NCBI GenBank assembly: GCA_025594325.1
Contig: JANHCV010000007.1
Span: 1,054,001-1,118,000 of the forward strand
Source: Blastocladiella emersonii ATCC 22665
Taxonomy: Eukaryota > Blastocladiomycota > Blastocladiomycetes > Blastocladiales > Blastocladiaceae
Length of the DNA: 64,000 nt
Reading direction: 5' to 3'
Made by a program: the position numbers and the translations under genes
In this document: positions 53,715-64,000 of the stretch, piece after piece
Position numbering within the stretch: position 1 is the first letter of the stretch
Layout: the number at the start of each line of letters is the position of its first letter
Notes under the pieces: model-generated
What the model was told of the DNA's origin: nothing
What the model saw: only the letters and a program-made list of their open reading frames with translations
Databases searched by the model: none

Positions 53715-55405
53715 ATGGCCGGCGCCCTCGGCCTCATCTTCGCGCCGTCGCGCGTGGCGATGCTGCTGCTCGCCTTCTTCGGCGTGTGCTTCACGGTAAT
53801 TGCCGCGCTCGCGCTGACGCGGGCACCCTATCACCAGCTGACCCAGTACCACTACATCATGTACGGCGGCTCGGTCGTGTCGCTCGCCCTGTGGGTGTTC
53901 CTGCGCGCGCGCGCCATCAAGAGCGCGCCGCGGGCGCGCCGCGTGCGCCTCGCCGCCTTCTTCCTCGCCGCGCTCGTCTACTTCACGGTCCTCCTCGGCC
54001 TCGTCATCGACCAGACCTTCAACACGCCCATGTCGTCGCTCGCCGACACCCGCGCGTTCCGCCTCGGCAGCGCGACCGCGGACTCGGCCAAGATCATTGT
54101 GCGCGACCCGACCGCGAGCTCGATCAAGGCCACGTACACGGCGGCCAACGGGACCAAGGTCGAGGTCTCGGCGCCCGTCAAGCCCGACTCCGACTACGTG
54201 GCGATCCTGACGCTGTCCGGGCTCAAGGACGTGGGCGCCAGCGGCCTGCCGATCGAGGTGACCAACGACAAGGGCCAGGGCTTCCCGTCGTACCTGAACG
54301 GCGGCAACGGCGGCGAGCTGGCGACCAAGTTCACGGTGCGCACGGTGCCCGCGGCGGACCCGCGCGGCGACGCCGCCAAGTACCGCATCGCGTACGGCAG
54401 CTGCACGCTCCCCTTCCCCTACCGCCACGCCATGACGGGCTATGGCAACGTTTACAACACCAAGCCGGACTTGTTTTTGCACCTCGGCGATTTTATCTAC
54501 GCCGACCAGCCGTACGTCGTCGGCGACTCGCTCGAGAACTACCGCCGCCTCTACCGCCGCAACCTGCGCGACGCGAGCTACATGGCGCTCGCCCAGACGG
54601 TGCCGTCGATGCACATCTTTGACGACCACGAGGTGTACGTACCCCTCATTTGGCTACGCTGGGTCGATGGGTTGATGGCTAACGGTCCTGGCGCAGCTAT
54701 GACAACTGGGAGTTTGGCATGCAGCAGGCGCCGTTCCCGAACGCCATGCAGGCGTACCACGAGCACGTGCACGACGCGATGCCCGGCGACCCGTCCAAGT
54801 ACTACTACAACTTCACCATCGGCGCGTCGCTCGCCACCGTCTTCATGAGCAACGAGCGCGCGTACCGGCAGCCGGGCACCATCAAGCCGACCGAGTTCGA
54901 CGCGACCAACGACCAGCCGCTCGAGGCCGCCGACGCCACGTTCCTGGGCAAGGACCAGCTCGACGCCGTCAAGGCCTGGCTCGTCGACTCGCAAGCGCGC
55001 GGCGTGACGTGGAAGATCCTGGTGTCGTCGGTTCCCTTCACGACATCATACAACGACCGCGACACGTGGTTCGGGGCGCGGCGCGAGCGCCAGGCGCTGC
55101 TCGAGTTCATGGACGCCAACAAGATCACCAACGTGCACGTGCTGTCGGGCGACCGCCACGAGGTCGGCCTGTTCCGCATCGAGCGGCCCGTGTCCAAGGC
55201 CGTGCTCTACGACCTGTCCGTGTCGCCGATCCACGCCTTCTACGACGACGTCGACACGGTCGTCGTCACGGACGGGCTCGTGTTCCGCGCCGCCGGCGAG
55301 CGCACCTACGTCGGCGCCCTCGACGTCGAGCGCGACGCCATGACGCTGTTCGTGCACAACCAGAAGGACGAGGTTATCCACTCGCTCAAGATCCCGCGCG
55401 TGTAA
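53715..55405 (+). CDS. PhoD-like metallophosphatase with three N-terminal membrane spans (542 residues)
   Basis: Exon 1 is 53715-54634 and exon 2 is 54697-55405 (intron GTACGT...CGCAG, 62 nt). Three hydrophobic spans lie at about residues 10-33, 46-65 and 77-98, followed by a short beta-rich domain (about 110-235). The catalytic domain carries PhoD metal motifs: GSCTLPF (about 227), LFLHLGDFIYAD (about 252-263, metal-binding D), IFDDHEVYDNW across the splice junction (about 303-313, metal-binding D/H), and VLSGDRHEVGLF (about 453-464). Joining the exons restores HEVYDNW exactly, which fixes the intron. Family members hydrolyse phosphodiester or phosphomonoester bonds using Fe/Ca. The substrate here is unknown. 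The domain is probably exposed outside the cytosol or in the endomembrane lumen, by topology. Convergent with the C2H2 gene, 133 bp away. Confidence 0.9.
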
Positions 55406-55538
55406 GTAGCGCTTGCGCGGCTCTCTGATAGATCTACTGTAGTTGTTTCTTTGAACGTTTGTATGCATGTGTGCGAGGTGTGGGAGGGAGTATCATCAAA
55501 CAAAAACGAAAGCGAGAGTGTGAAGAGAGTTGCTGGGC

Positions 55539-58500
55539 TTACTTGCCCTGCGTTGCTGGCGATGACGCCGCCGCGTCCGCGCTGCCGTCGCCAACGGCCG
55601 GGCTCGCGGCCTGGTCGAGCGCGAGGTACGTCGACGAGTCGAACACGGGGCTCGTCACCTGGTTCTGCTGCTGCTGCTGCTGGCTCCGGTTGCGCGCGCG
55701 CCGGGTGCCTGGTGGCGACGCGCCGCCGAGCTGCTGCTGCATGCGCTGCCACGCGTGGGCAGCCGCCATCGTCGAGGAGGAGGACGACGACGACGACGAC
55801 GACTGGTGCTGCTGGAACCCCTGCTGCTGCTGCTGCTGTTGGCGGTGCACGTTGATCCCGGCCGGCGGCGACGCCTGCTGCTGCTGCTGGGGGCGCTCGA
55901 GCGGCTGCTGCTGCTGCTGGGACGGCGGGAGCGGGTACGCGTTACCCTGCTGCGACGCGTGGAACGCGGCGACGTACGCCGGGTCGGCCGAGCGGTGGTA
56001 CGCCGCCGCGTTACCCGCGGAGGCCTGGTGGTGCTGCTCGGTGGCCGCCGCCGCTGCAGCGGCCGCCGCGGCCGCGGCCGTGGTCCACGCGGGTGAGTGG
56101 CCAGCGTACTCGGCCTGCGGCGGGTGCGACGGCACGCTGGGCACGGCGGCGGCGGCCTCGTCGTGCAGGCTCGCGCCCGACGTCGGCCACAGCCGCTCGT
56201 CGTCGCTCGGGACCACGTGCGGCTGCTGCTGCTGCGCGTGCTGCTGGTGCTGGGTCGAGCTCGACCCGCTCGCGGCGCTGCCGGGCGAGCACAGCTCGCC
56301 GCCGTCGTGCTGCTGCTGGTGGTGGTGATGGTGATGGTGGTGCTGCTGGTCGTCACCCGCCTCGGGCGGCGGGGCCGCGCCCTCGTACACGGGGAACCAC
56401 CCGAGCATCATACCCGGCGCGAGGACGCCGGGCGGGGGACCCGCGGGCCCGCCGTGGTGGTGGTGGTGGTGCACGTCCATGTGCCCGCCGGGCCCCATGG
56501 CGCCGGGGACCGCGTACATGTCCATGGCGACGAGCGGGGCGGCGGGTCCGCCGTACAGGAGCGTCGCGTTCGCCGCCGCCGCGGCAAGCGCGTCGCGCTC
56601 CTCCTTGGCGGCCTGCTTCTCGTGGGTCTTGAGGTGCTGCGCGCGGTTATCGGGGCGTGAGAACGACTTGCCGCAGCCGGGGATCGGGCACACGAACGGG
56701 CGGTCGCCCGTGTGGATGCGGTCGTGGCGGCGCAGGTGCTCGCGCCGCTTGAACCGCGCGCTGCAGTGCGGGCACACGTGCGGGCGGTCGTCGCCCGACC
56801 GCGCGCGCGGCAGCGGGAACGTGCGCATCGCGTCCGGGTTGTTGGTCGACGCCGGCTCGATCACCATGCGCGGGCGCGCGCGGGGGACCGGGAGCGACGG
56901 ATCGTGCGGGTTCTTGGGCACGACGATCCGCCCGACGAGGAGCGGGGAGGTCGGCAGGTGCGCGTCGTCGCCGTCGCCCGTGTCGCGCGGGCCGCCGAGG
57001 AGCGCCGACGCGGGGGTCCCGCCGCTGGACGTCGCGGCCGAACTGCTCGCGGTCGACGCGGCTGCGGACCCGCCGCCGCCGCCGCCCGAGCCCGAGACTT
57101 GGCGCGAGTGCGCGGCGCTCGACGCCGTCGACGTGGCCGCGGAGCTGCGCGTGGTGCGGGTGCTGCTGCGCGTCGAGACGGACGCGGATGCCGAGCGGGA
57201 GGCGGCGGCGCGGGAACGGAGGAGTGTCGAGCCTGTCGACTTGGCCGAGGCTGTGGTCGCGGCCGACTGGTCCGCGGCATCCTCGTCGTCGTCCTCCTCC
57301 TCGTCGTCGCTGTCGTCGCTCGCCGACTCGGCCGCGCCGGCAGCACGCTGCGGCGCCTCGTCGCTGCTCCCCTCGTCGTCCTCGTACTCTTCGTCGCTCG
57401 CGGCCTCCTCCTCCTCGTCGTCCTCGCTCGACAGGTCGCTCGCGGCGACGGGCGACGCGGTGGCGGCGGCGGCGGGGGCCGAGGCCTTGGACTGCTGCGC
57501 GGCAGCGAGCTGCTGCTGCTGCTTGGGCGGCGCCTGCTGCTGCTGCTGGACGGGGAACTGGACCGGGTGCTCGAGCGGGCGGGCCTGGCGCGCGTACCAC
57601 GCGGCCTGCTCGGCCGTCGGCCACGCCGTGTTGCCGTTGCCGCCAACAGACGCGCCCGAGTCAACGCGCTGGATCCCGATCGGCGGCGTGTTGCCGTACA
57701 CCTGCTGCTGCTGCTGCGGCGAGTGCGACGCGGGCGAGCCGGAGCCGCTGCGGCTCCCGTTCAGGCGCGCGCGCTTGGCGGCGGGGTGGTGGTGCGGGTA
57801 GTACTGCGCGTTGTGGCCCGGCGGCGGCTCGAGCGGCTGCGCTGGGTCGAGCGGGGATGAGGCCGAGGGGGACGGGTGTGCGCGCTTGGACGGGATGGAG
57901 GTGGTGGGGTCGGCGTCGTGGCGCAGCTGCGCGACGCGGCCGTCCGGGTACTGGTGCTGCTGCGTGTGCTGCTGCTGGTACGCCGACGACGTGTCGGTGC
58001 GCGTGATGCGGAGCGACTATATTGTGGGGAGCGATGCGTGTGAGTGAGCCGGAAAACATGAGGGAGGGAGTTGAGGCGATGGCGGTGGGAGTGGCGGCAG
58101 CTTGTGGACGACGCGCGGCGCTCAGCCACACGCGGCCGCACGCCGAGGTGAGCGACGCGTCCACGGGCCACCGGCCGCAAGCCCTACCACCCTTGACCGC
58201 CACTGCCGATGCGATGGATAATGGATGACGAGGGAGCGAAGAAAAAAGCCGAGTGAGCAACGTACCGTGGGCGGAACCGGCTGGCGGGACGGCATCATGG
58301 GCGACTCGGTCGCCTCGCCGGCGGGCGCGAACTGGCTGCCGTGCGCATGGCCGCTGCCGTCGGGGTACCCGTACGGGCTGTGCGGGCGATGACCGTTGGC
58401 GGCGGCGTGGAACGCGGCGAGGTGGTGGCGGTCGTGGACGCCGGCGCGGCTGTTCGGGCGGCGCGCCGAGAGCGCGAACGGGTTGATGGTCTGCACCTCG

Positions 58501-58697
58501 TTGGTCGACGACGCCGACGAGCCGGGACCGCCGGGGCGGGTCAGGACCAGGTCCGACGGGTGGTGGCCGTAGCCACTGACGGCGCTGCCGTGGCCGTGGC
58601 CATGGTGCGCGCGGTCGTCGGTCGCGGCGAACAGCGCGCCCTGCAGCTGGAACTGGGACTGCGGCGAGTGGTACTGGTGGTTGTTGTGGCCGCTCAT
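55539..58697 (-). CDS. C2H2 zinc-finger transcription factor, two adjacent fingers (969 residues)
   Basis: Exon 1 is 58697-58266 and exon 2 is 58016-55539. The intron (about 249 nt, GTACGT...ATAG) is long for this window. Two C2H2 fingers lie at about residues 553-608: [20 protein letters not shown] and [20 protein letters not shown]. They have the canonical linker HTGDRPF, and the pairing is like stress or nutrient-response factors such as Msn2/Usv1-type proteins. Outside the fingers the protein is low complexity: poly-Q and Q/P-rich blocks in both halves, a very acidic Ser/Asp/Glu stretch (about 335-390) that may be an activation domain, and His-rich tracts (HHHHHH near 690 and 730). A basic [11 protein letters not shown] lies near 210. 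The start at 58697 gives [16 protein letters not shown]. Sequence-specific DNA binding is expected; targets are unknown. Confidence 0.88.
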
Positions 58698-61600
58698 AGT
58701 CGACGACGGCGATGGTGATGGTGGTGGGCGAGGTGCGAGACGGGCGGGTCGGGGATTAGGGGGATGAGACGGAGGCGGCGAGGGCCAAGACAAGGGTGAG
58801 GGTGATGAGGGTGGGCGAGCAAGGTACGCGAGACGAGGATCTATGTCCCCCGTGGAAGTCGGGCGCGGGGGGTCAGAGTCGGGCACGGCCAAAGTTGGTC
58901 GCGCACACGGAACAAGGGCAAGGGCGGTCGAGTCGAGACGTCCGCGGCGGCGCGTGGATCGAGCGCAACGGCGACGGTGTGGGGGTCGGTGCGAGGGGTA
59001 GCGCTGTGGCGCAAAGGAGGAAAGGGGCGGGAGGGGATTGGGGACGGGCACCAGCTGCCTTTGAGGTCGAAGGCGAGGGCGCGAGGAGCGGACGGGGGCG
59101 TACGCGGGGAGAGAGCGAGGAGCGCGGGCGGGGACGCGCGGGGTTGAAGAGGGAGGAGGTCGCCGGGCAGGCGACGCAGGGCGAGCGCGCGCGGGCGGGC
59201 CAGTGAGAAGCGGACGGGGGTGGCGACGACGGGCGAGGCGCGTGCGCGCGCGACGCGTTCCGTGAGAAGCGAGCGCGGCGCCGCGGTCGGGAAGCGTGGC
59301 CACGGAGGCGAGGCCAGGAGCCGGAGACGGAGTCGTGCGAGCCCGTGTGCTGGTGTGTGCGCGGCGGACCCGTGGCGACCAGATGATGTGCTCGATGCGC
59401 GGCGATGGGAGAGGATCGGGCGTTGAGGAGGCACCCAGGAGTAGTGGGAAACTCTACACATTCGAGTGCAGCGTGAGCGAGTGGCCATCGTCGCGGCCAT
59501 GGCCATGCTCGCGCTCTCTCACGACGCCGACTGGCCAATGGATGCAATCATGAAGAACATACCGATGAAAGCGAAGAAGAGGTCTATCACAATGGAAGCG
59601 AAGAGAGAGCGGAAGCCAGCGGCGCTGATCCGACGGTGGCGATGGAGGGGCGACGCCGATGCTGCGCGTGCACTTGCTGCGCGTGGGCGTCAACAAGGTT
59701 GGCGTTGCGCGCAATGCTGCCGGTGGGCGGGCTTCCGTGGCGATGAGGGCGACGGGCAACGTGGGTACGTGGGGCCGGTTCGGTCAGGGGTATCCGCCCG
59801 CCGCCGTGCCGCGCGATGGTGATGGCGATGGCGAACCGAGTCGCTTGCAGGTGATTTCGATGGCTGCACGTGGTGGGCAGCGTGGCGAAGGTCACGGATC
59901 GCAGAGCGGGCTTCGGTATATGCAGTCGTTTGGGGGGTGGACGGTCGTGGCCAAGCGAAGTTACCCCTGAAGGCCACCCCAGCCCGCGTGCCAGTGGACC
60001 GGCGCCTCCGCCGCCCGGATCGACACTTGCTGGCGTCGCCCGCAACGTGCACGGCATTGTGGATCGGTGTCGTATGGGTTTGGGCGGCAGGGGAGCTCGG
60101 GGGCGGTGGTGGAGGCCGTGGCCGAGTGGGGAAGGTGGAGGCAGGGCTGCGAGTTCTCGGTGATTGCATCGAGGCGGCTGCCAGAGCCTTGATATATGCG
60201 TGATGTATCGCATGGTGGCCAAAGTAGCAGTGGGGGAGTCGAGGATCACGGTCGCGGACGGTGCATGCGCTGAACTGGGCTGGGCGGTGGCCAGCGAGCC
60301 GCTCCCGCCAGTCACCGTGGCCTCGCGGCTCCGTGACTCGGAAAGGAAAGGTCTTGAAGTGAACAACGCACCAAGCTGTTGGCTTTCGAGCCGCTCGCGG
60401 TCCTCGGTGTGGCTCAGCGCGCGTGAAAGGGACCGCGGGGAGCGCAGCTGAGCAATGGCTGCGGCAGCAGTGAGAACGCGATGCGAGCGGAGTTGAAGGC
60501 GGGCGAGAGCAGTTCTTAGGGCGCGATTTGGGTATGGGCTTGAGTATAAGCGAGAGAGAGCGAGGGGCAGCTGCGAGGGGAGCGGCCGAGACCGGGGGCA
60601 GGGCCGGACTACCCCTGATTCTTCGGCTCATTCGCATTTCGACCCAATGAGAGCGTCGCTGTGAGAAATGCACCCCTCTCCTCCGCTGTACGAAGCTGCG
60701 GGCGGTGCCAGTCCGTGCACACTCGCTGCATTTGTGAGTGCGGCGGCCCTCGCGACATGCGCCGACGTCGCACTCGTGCTGCTCGGTGAGTGCACTCCCC
60801 ACCTTCGGCCATGCTACTGAAGCGAACCCGCAGGCAACTGATCTGTCAGTTGATGAACTAGTCGCGGCCGAGTGCGAAGCGCGTCTCGCAGCTGAGCCAC
60901 CGCGGTCGCGTCGCGTCGCGTCGCGTCGCGGTGCGCGGCCAGCGTGGGCCCAGATGCGAGACAGCCGTGAATCGCCCGGCCACACGTGGGCCGCGAATTC
61001 GGGAGCAGTTCTCGCTTGTGCTCTCCCGCACGCTCTTTTGTTGGTCCGAACTTTGCCTACGGGAGCCGACTTTGCAACAGGCATGATCCTTGTAAGAGCA
61101 GTTGGGCGACGCGCTGGACGCGTCCGCTTGTTCGCGGCTCACCGAAGTGTCGCGCATCAGACTCTGTAAATCTCGCGACACCCGATTTTCGTGTATGGCG
61201 AAGACAATGCTAGGTAAAACGCCGATGGTACAGGGCAGGAAGCACGTTGTGGTGAGCTTGAGGTCCATGCGGGAGTCGGTCCCCCGCCGCGCGGCATGCG
61301 CCGCTTGACCACGAGCATGGATCCCGCAAGAAGGCGAGCTCTACCTTCGAGGATGCCGACTAAGCCCGCTCCTGAAACTATTTCAAATCGCTCTCGGTCC
61401 CGGTCTCTATCCACCGCCGGTTATGGAGTGGACGGGCACGAGGATATGGTGCGTAAGCGGGGCGGCGCTCGCGCCGGTTCCCCTCACGCCATTTCGCAAC
61501 GGCGAGCAACTTGTTGACGCCAGCGAGGCTTTTCTTCTCCATTCCTCTCCTTTTGATAGCCCTGTGAGTGAAGGCTTCGGCATTGAACGCTTCCGGCCGG

Positions 61601-61802
61601 CGACCTGCCTCGCGAGCCGTGAGACATGAGACGCGTTTGGAAATCACGTGACATGAGCGGCGCGCCTTCCTTCGCACGTCTGCTTCGGGGGGCTCCGCTT
61701 CGCGAGCCCGATTGCGAGTACCGGCAGGAGGGCGATGCAGTCCCTTCGACTAGTTTAGGGCAGTATCAAACAGGTTGTATGAGACGAGCTACCGTCGTCG
61801 GA
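58698..61802. other. About 3.1 kb intergenic, promoter side of the C2H2 gene
   Basis: Many open frames exist on both strands but they are GC-driven, overlap and show no domain or splice logic. It likely holds the long 5' leader and regulatory DNA of the C2H2 gene, as is common for fungal regulators. A short GTCGC tandem run occurs near 60908-60930. A bipartite motif lies at 61630-61651. No gene is supported. Confidence 0.4.
61630..61651 (+). promoter_or_regulatory. Bipartite motif GACGCGT-N6-ATCACGTGA
   Basis: GACGCGT, TTGGAA, ATCACGTGA. The architecture and 6-base spacer match the DUF4470 promoters and the site at 33841-33862. It lies 152 bp beyond the 3' end of TVP23. Confidence 0.45.
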
Positions 61803-62676
61803 TCAGCGAGACCCGCCAAACAATCCGCGGAACATGCCGCCGGTGCCGCGGGTGAGCAGGGTGCCCACGACGCTCTGGCCCATGCTGGAGCCGAGGACCG
61901 ACTGGCCGTAGCCCGCGAACCGCTTCTTGGCGTCCTGTGACGATCGATCCGAAAGCGTTCAGCCGAGCGAAGCGCTGCACGACGGGCGAAGTGAACCGTA
62001 CCTTGTCGCACTTGGTGTACCCGAGCACGTTGGCCATGTTGAGCGAGAGTGCGACGGCGGTGATGCAGAACCACGACGGGTGAAGGATCTGGAGGACCGC
62101 GAACACGGCCCACACGCCCGAGAAGGCGTACAGCGTGGTCCAGAAGACGCCCGCGTCGGCCGGGTTGGGCTGGTTGTTCTACACGATTTCCGCAGCGTGT
62201 CAGTGCTGCCCACATCGTTTGTCCCGCGAAGACGTACCTCGCGCGACTCGAACACCCACTTGGTCGCGCCGTCCTCGCTGACCTCGTTCCACCACCGCAG
62301 GCCGACGAGCAGGCGGCCCGACACGTTCTTGACGGTCCAGAAGTCGAAGGCGAGGAACAGCACGCACAGGACAAAGACCAGGATGAAGTTGTCGGTCACG
62401 TAGTACCCGAGCAGGTACGTCAGCAGCGCCGCGGTGCGGAACAGCAGGTGGAAGAAGAGCGCGACCGGGTGGCTATTCACACGGCACTGTCAGGTCAGCG
62501 CGCTGGTGTGGTATCGCGGCGGAGCAAAGTGTCGCTGTCTACCTGCTTCGCTCGAACATGGTCTGCTGGCGCGCGGGCTCGCCGGGGGCTCCGGGCGGCG
62601 AACCACCGCCGGCTGCCGCGGGCGCCGGCGTCATGGAGCCCATGGCACCCGACATGTCGACGCGTGTTTCTGCCAT
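61803..62676 (-). CDS. TVP23: TVP23 family Golgi membrane protein (225 residues)
   Basis: Exons on the minus strand are 62676-62543, 62472-62238, 62178-62002 and 61934-61803. Donors are GTAGAC, GTACGT and GTACGG. The exon 2 acceptor (AATAG) was chosen because it restores ERSSHPVALFFHLLFRTAAL, the TVP23 signature. Four hydrophobic spans follow in the family order: LLTYLLGYY, ILVFVLCVLFLAFDFW, FSGVWAVFAVLQIL and FCITAVALSLNMANVLGY. KNVSGRLLVGLRWWNEV separates the second and third, and the C-terminus is Gly/Arg-rich. Family members are late-Golgi proteins acting in vesicle traffic with YIP4/YIP5. The length matches the family. The Gly/Pro-rich N-terminus is cytosolic. No lesion is seen. Confidence 0.93.
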
Positions 62677-62875
62677 GGTGTATTCGATGCGTTGCAGTGA
62701 CTGGTGGGCCGCTCACGGCAGTGGATACGTTGCAGTCAAGCGGGGGCGGAGAGAGCGCGACCGTCACGCGTGCGCCGAGTCGCGTCGCTTCCGCGCGTCG
62801 TGTGGTCGCGCTTCCTTGCCCTCGCCGACCGACCGACCCCTCCTCACGCATGGACGTGGCCGTCAAGATACAAGT

Positions 62876-64000
62876 TTACTCTGAATCAAAATCAATCGGC
62901 GCGGGCGGCTCGCCAATCTCCTTGCTATACATCTTGCGCCCGCCCATCTCGAGCAAGTCGACGAGCTCGGGGAACTGCGCGAGGACGCTCTTCCCCGCGT
63001 CGCTACCGACCTCGGCGTCCGGGTCGCGCGCCCAGTCCACGTTGTCGACGACCCACGCCTCGACCGCATCCACATCAAACTCGGACTCGGCCGAGAGGAC
63101 CGGGTTGCCGTAGGTCGACGACACCTCGCCGGCCGTCCTCGAATGCCCGCGCTGGAGATCCGCCGCGAGCCAGAGCCCGAAATGCTCCATCTGCCCACCG
63201 AACCCGATCCCGCTCGGCAGCGTGGCGGCGCCCGCGTTCGCGTACACGTAGTGCGCGTTGCGGCCCGTCGGCCGGTACACGCGGATCCGGCCCGGGTGCA
63301 GCACGCACACGAGCCCGGGGTCGCCGCGCGAACCCGGACTGATGAGCTGCCACGGGTGCAGGTCCGCGTCGCCGAGGAACCGCGGGCCGAGCGGGAGCGG
63401 CGCCGCCGCGGTGTAACCCGCGAACACGTGCCCGCGGGCGTCGCGGATAACGAGCAGCGTGGCCGCGGCCGACAGCGACCGCACGGTGCCCTTGACGAGC
63501 CCCGCGACGAGCGCGGACCACGAGGCCCCGTCGCGCGCCGACGAGAAGGCGAGGCGCCACTCGACGCGCGCGGGCGGCGGGAGCGACGCGGCCACGGCCA
63601 GGATGTGGTGCGGCTGCAGGAGGAGCTGGGTCGGCGCGGCGCCCAGCAGGTCGAGGCGCGGGAGCACGCGGCCGGCAAGGCGATCGTTGAGGAGAGAGGG
63701 GAGCACGGGCGCCGGGTCGGTGCGCAGGTACGGCCGCGTGATGTACATGGCGAAAACCTGCGCGAGCGTCGGTACGAGCTGGCGCACCGCGGCGCGGTCG
63801 GGCGAGCGGAGCGCCCAGTCGAGCAGCGAGTCGGGGACGACCACGGGTTTCGGGCGGCACTGCGCGTTGGCGAACGTCGCGAGGTGTTCAGCGGGTGCTG
63901 GCGGTGGTGGCGCGAGCTCCTTGCTCCGCAGCGCGGGCGGCAGTGGGAGCCGGTCGTCGACGGGCGGCGGAGCGGGCGACGCGACACCGGCGCACGTGCG
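62876..64000 (-). CDS. TLDc-domain protein, 5' end beyond the window
   Basis: The frame is open from the window edge (64000) to the stop at 62876, giving at least 374 residues without a start. After a helical N-terminal part (SLLDWALRSPDRAAVRQLVP) comes a TLDc domain. It includes EWRLAFSSARDGASWSALVA, LLVIRDARGHVFAGY, RVYRPTGRNAHYVYANAGAA, SGIGFGGQMEHFGLWLAADL, then STYGNPVLSAE and a final VDAVEAWVV. The order matches RTC5/MEAK7-type and OXR1-type proteins. The helical region before the domain favours the RTC5/MEAK7 group over OXR1, but I cannot decide. TLDc proteins bind the V-ATPase or act in oxidative-stress protection or lysosomal signalling. It lies on the same strand as TVP23, about 200 bp upstream. 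Confidence 0.87.
   Translation of the reverse strand, partial: RTCAGVASPAPPPVDDRLPLPPALRSKELAPPPPAPAEHLATFANAQCRPKPVVVPDSLLDWALRSPDRAAVRQLVPTLAQVFAMYITRPYLRTDPAPVLPSLLNDRLAGRVLPRLDLLGAAPTQLLLQPHHILAVAASLPPPARVEWRLAFSSARDGASWSALVAGLVKGTVRSLSAAATLLVIRDARGHVFAGYTAAAPLPLGPRFLGDADLHPWQLISPGSRGDPGLVCVLHPGRIRVYRPTGRNAHYVYANAGAATLPSGIGFGGQMEHFGLWLAADLQRGHSRTAGEVSSTYGNPVLSAESEFDVDAVEAWVVDNVDWARDPDAEVGSDAGKSVLAQFPELVDLLEMGGRKMYSKEIGEPPAPIDFDSE

Noticed and set aside
56479-57860. Plus-strand open frames opposite the C2H2 gene
   Set aside because: The minus strand contains two perfect zinc fingers. The plus frames are Cys/Ala/Arg-rich readings of CAG and GCC repeats.
59690-61084. 464-residue minus-strand open frame
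   Set aside because: It is a long R/P/S/T-rich frame in GC-rich intergenic DNA without domains. It overlaps other frames of similar quality.

Overview
The window reads as nuclear DNA of a GC-rich fungus. The genes are multi-exon with short introns of about 55-105 nt, most of which start with GTACG. The recognisable proteins are a purine-pathway FGAM synthase, a DUF4246 dioxygenase-like protein, a PhoD-type phosphatase, a C2H2 factor, TVP23 and a TLDc protein. Gene style, GC-rich third positions and intron style suggest a basidiomycete yeast (Tremellomycetes/Trichosporonales-like). That placement is an inference, not a measured result. I saw no rRNA, convincing tRNA or CRISPR.

Layout: 1-1.8 kb holds the 3' part of a leucine-rich-repeat gene with a frameshift. 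1.8-8.0 kb is gene-poor and contains a tandemly duplicated, decayed minus-strand gene-like unit, echoed at 14.9-16.2 kb. 8.0-8.45 kb is a GGATCC-rich tandem repeat. 8.5-12.8 kb holds a divergent gene pair around an 8-bp tandem repeat. 13-19.7 kb is mostly repeats and gene remnants. 19.9-23.3 kb holds two tandem paralogues of an unrecognised family. 24.3-31.6 kb is a housekeeping block: an 85-residue membrane protein, FGAM synthase and a DUF4246 protein.

31.9-48.3 kb is the accessory core. Two copies of a membrane-anchored, DUF4097-like beta-repeat gene lie here. One copy is interrupted, inside its second intron, by a structurally complete PIF/Harbinger DNA transposon carrying both its Myb/SANT gene and its DDE transposase gene. 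Downstream are three tandem DUF4470-like genes. Each carries a different lesion: a nonsense codon, a 1-nt deletion, and multiple deletions. Each is preceded by the same 22-bp bipartite motif, GACGCGT-N6-ATCATGTGA. CACGTG-type versions of that motif also occur between the two transposon genes and at 61.6 kb.

48.5-64 kb returns to ordinary genes: a 1536-residue low-complexity, coiled-coil, probably nuclear protein; a PhoD-like phosphatase with three N-terminal membrane spans; a convergent two-finger C2H2 factor; about 3.1 kb of intergenic DNA; TVP23; and a TLDc-domain gene that runs off the window end. Exon coordinates were placed by eye from reading frame, GT-AG signals and, where possible, paralogue comparison.
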